Origin: Streptomonospora sp. PA3
GTDB lineage: Bacteria > Actinomycetota > Actinomycetes > Streptosporangiales > Streptosporangiaceae
DNA length: 64,000 bases
Reading direction: 5' to 3'
Assembly: GCF_009728995.1 (NCBI RefSeq)
Contig: NZ_VTZW01000003.1
Coordinates: forward strand, 62,001-126,000
The position numbers were made by a program, and so were the translations under genes. The notes below the pieces were generated by a model. It was not told the DNA's origin, searched no databases, and saw nothing but the letters and a program-made list of their open reading frames with translations. Below are positions 63,011 to 64,000 of the stretch, in pieces. How positions within the stretch are numbered: the first letter of the stretch is position 1; each line of letters opens with the position of its first letter.

Positions 63011-63634
63011 TTGACTGTGGACAAAGCGCAGAAACCCGTCCGGATCTCCCACCGCGGAGCGGCCACGCGCAGCGCCCTGCTCAGCGCCGCCGCGCACGTG
63101 TTCCGGACGGTGGGCTTCGCCCGGGCGGGGGTCAGCGAGGTCGTCGAGTACGCCGGAGCCAGCGTCGGCAGCCTCTACCACCACTTCACCGGCAAGGCCG
63201 ACCTGTACATGGCGCTGTACGAGGAGTACCAGCAGCGCCAGCAGGAGCGCACCCACCAGGCGGTCTCCCGCGCCCGCGCGCAGGGCGAGACCGACCCGAC
63301 GCGGCTGATGTACATCGCGGCGCGCGCCTACCTGGACGGCTCGATCGAGGAGCGCGACACCACCCTGCTGTTCTTCTCCGGAGACGGCCCGCCCGGGTTC
63401 GAGTCGCAGTTGCGCGAGCGGCTGCGCGAGTGGACCGACCGCAACGTGGCGCTGTTCCGCAAGGCCGACGAGCCGGTGGACGAGGCCCTGCTCATGGTCG
63501 TCAGCGGGGCGATGCTGGTCGCGGTCACCGAGGTGGTGCGCCGCAGCGACGCCGACGCCCGGCGCCTGGCCGATGACATCACCTCCCTGCTGTCGCGGCT
63601 GGAGCCGCGGGAGAGGCGGGAGCGGGCGGGCTGA
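63011..63634 (+). CDS. TetR-family transcriptional regulator
   Basis: This 207-residue regulator has an N-terminal TetR HTH (about 15-62, TRSALLSAAAHVFRTVGFARAGVSEVVEYAGASVGSLYHHFTGKADLYMALY). A helical ligand-binding domain follows. TTG 63011 and GTG 63017 are both possible; I use the first. The upstream region is shared with the divergent glpX gene and contains a TAATGT -10 candidate, so it may regulate itself and possibly glpX. The ligand is unknown. Confidence 0.85.
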   Translation: MTVDKAQKPVRISHRGAATRSALLSAAAHVFRTVGFARAGVSEVVEYAGASVGSLYHHFTGKADLYMALYEEYQQRQQERTHQAVSRARAQGETDPTRLMYIAARAYLDGSIEERDTTLLFFSGDGPPGFESQLRERLREWTDRNVALFRKADEPVDEALLMVVSGAMLVAVTEVVRRSDADARRLADDITSLLSRLEPRERRERAG

Positions 63635-64000
63635 GCCGCGATCGCCCTCCCGGGCACAGCCGCGGGGCGGCCGATCGCAGGCCGCGGAATCCGCGGGCAG
63701 GCGTGCACAGCCGAATCGCCGTTCCAGCCAAGCCGGAATACGATCGCGGGGTTGCGCGACGTGCCGCGGATCCGGCGCCGGACGCGGCGGCCGTCCGATC
63801 CCGCGCATCGGGCATTCACCGAATCCACCCGCTCTGAACTGGTATGATGCGGTCGCTGTCGATTCTTGGAGAAATCGGGAAACGGGGACCGGGCAGCCGA
63901 ACCGGCGCATCCGCCGATACTCCCGCCGTATTCTCCGCGGTTTCCGCCGCCGTTTAGGCGCTCTTGAGATCGGGCGGGGTATGCCGGTGTTCCCAGCCAT
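63635..64000. other. Right-edge intergenic region
   Basis: The last 366 bases hold no gene I can support; the long leftward frame is GC-driven. A TATGAT hexamer (63843-63848) is a good -10 and may drive a gene beyond the right edge. Confidence 0.4.

Noticed and set aside
62963-64000. Leftward 345-codon frame at the right edge
   Set aside because: It is antisense to a clear TetR gene and continues as low-complexity Arg/Pro-rich sequence.

Overview
The window is high-GC DNA from an actinomycete. GTG and TTG starts are frequent, several 5' regions look leaderless, and actinobacterial markers are present: mycothiol S-conjugate amidase, DUF4307, DUF1707 and DUF3352 proteins, and a TIGR03089-type truncated acyl-CoA synthetase. 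The mixture of wall-polymer genes and element genes fits the Streptosporangiales/Nocardiopsaceae, but the taxon is an inference; no rRNA or tRNA gene is present to fix it.

Bases 1-4835 are the right-hand part of an integrated mobile element. A leftward operon (AlpA-like excisionase, small zinc-finger protein, primase-polymerase, helicase-type ATPase) has its genes joined by three successive GTGA overlaps. It runs off the left edge and is divergent from a rightward pair, an XRE repressor and a tyrosine integrase. A palindromic operator lies between the two units, and copies of GCGGGTGCTGT lie in the 3' part of the ATPase gene. The layout resembles a phage-inducible island as much as an AICE.

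Bases 5209-32965 are a large surface-polymer locus. It holds a GlcNAc/ManNAcA-type sugar nucleotide pair (non-hydrolysing 2-epimerase and UDP-ManNAc dehydrogenase), a TagGH-type ABC exporter, an IspD/TarI-type cytidylyltransferase overlapping a glycerophosphodiester phosphodiesterase, and a LicC-like nucleotidyltransferase next to an sn-glycerol-1-phosphate dehydrogenase-like enzyme and a CDP-alcohol phosphotransferase. Many GT2/GT4 glycosyltransferases, a polytopic GT-C-like protein and an LCP ligase complete it. Together they suggest an exported, wall-attached, polyol-phosphate and uronic-acid containing glycopolymer.

Bases 33026-37136 carry cystathionine gamma-synthase and then a small accessory group: a DUF6292 protein, a one-TM protein, a GntR/UTRA regulator and a UTRA protein without a DNA-binding domain. 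Two shared operator-like sites lie here.

Bases 37171-55208 are mostly housekeeping and envelope functions: a MoxR-like ATPase with its VWA partner, a FIST protein, an RDD protein, GreA, DUF4307, Mca, a YyaL-type thioredoxin-fold protein, a membrane Ser/Thr kinase divergent from an ECF sigma factor, a short-chain Z-prenyltransferase, a PIN-PhoH protein, a PhoD phosphatase and a secreted transglycosylase-like protein.

Bases 55392-63634 hold fumarase, a large interrupted palindrome (MITE-like) abutting a DUF1707 gene, an ABC-2 exporter pair, a DUF3352 protein, GlpX-type fructose bisphosphatase and a TetR regulator. Strong GC-rich hairpins separate several transcription units.
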